Shown: positions 63,838-64,000 of the stretch, one piece after another
How positions within the stretch are numbered: the first letter of the stretch is position 1
How the letters are laid out: every line of letters begins with the position of its first letter
Program-made: the position numbers and the translations under genes
Notes under the pieces: model-generated
Database searches by the model: none
Told to the model about the DNA's origin: nothing
Seen by the model: the letters and a program-made list of their open reading frames with translations, nothing else
Assembly (NCBI RefSeq): GCF_965638725.1
Contig: NC_134952.1
Location: 59,064,065-59,128,064 of the forward strand
DNA from: Aptenodytes patagonicus
Lineage: Eukaryota; Chordata; Aves; Sphenisciformes; Spheniscidae
Direction: 5' to 3'
DNA: 64,000 nt

Positions 63838-64000
63838 ACTTAAAAAAAAATTCTACGATCTAATTTATAGTATGGGGGAATATACCAGGAATAACGTTGG
63901 AAGGTTAGTCTTGAGTAACAAAACTGTCTGAGATTCTACATCATGCATTGGGAAAATTATTTTCCTGTACTCTGGGTGTAGGGAAATACTAATATCTTAA
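63838..64000. other. Window end, nothing recognised
   Basis: AT-rich DNA with an A9 run. No gene or repeat is recognised. Confidence 0.6.

Overview
The window is nuclear DNA from a vertebrate, most probably a bird outside the fowl and ducks. Three things point there: spliced eukaryotic exons of AIMP1 and GIMD1 in the tail-to-tail order known for vertebrates, a CR1 LINE fragment, and a solo LTR of a type I remember as common in neoavian genomes. The bird placement rests on remembered repeat families and was not searched. There are no operons, CRISPR arrays or prokaryotic genes.

Left part (1-15404). AIMP1 enters on the + strand with its last two coding exons (1964-2132 and 9817-9983), which encode the C-terminal end of the EMAP II / tRNA-binding domain. 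The 7.7 kb intron between them holds a complete 524-bp solo LTR with a perfect 5-bp target-site duplication. About 2 kb beyond the AIMP1 stop, GIMD1 ends on the - strand. Both of its coding exons are present (15404-15012 and 12240-11968) and join in frame to a 221-residue GIMAP-like GTPase-fold protein. The two genes converge; nothing suggests they work together beyond being neighbours.

Right part (15405-64000). I recognise no known gene in almost 49 kb. In other vertebrates the next gene after GIMD1 is DKK2, a long way off, so this looks like the gene desert in front of a developmental gene. It holds a broken CR1 copy (36.4-36.7 kb), a second solo LTR with three 31-bp spaced repeats and a 25-C run (39.3-39.9 kb), simple repeats, and two short perfect palindromes that are longer than chance predicts (one lies left of the desert, between AIMP1 and GIMD1). 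A few short stretches read like coding exons but match nothing I know. The best is a 107-codon open frame at 55827-56147 with a hydrophobic N-terminal segment, a basic helix and an ideal splice donor. Possible downstream terminal exons in compatible frame lie at 59405 and 63710, the latter followed by AATAAA signals. This is a hypothesis only, because open frames of this length also arise by chance in 64 kb.
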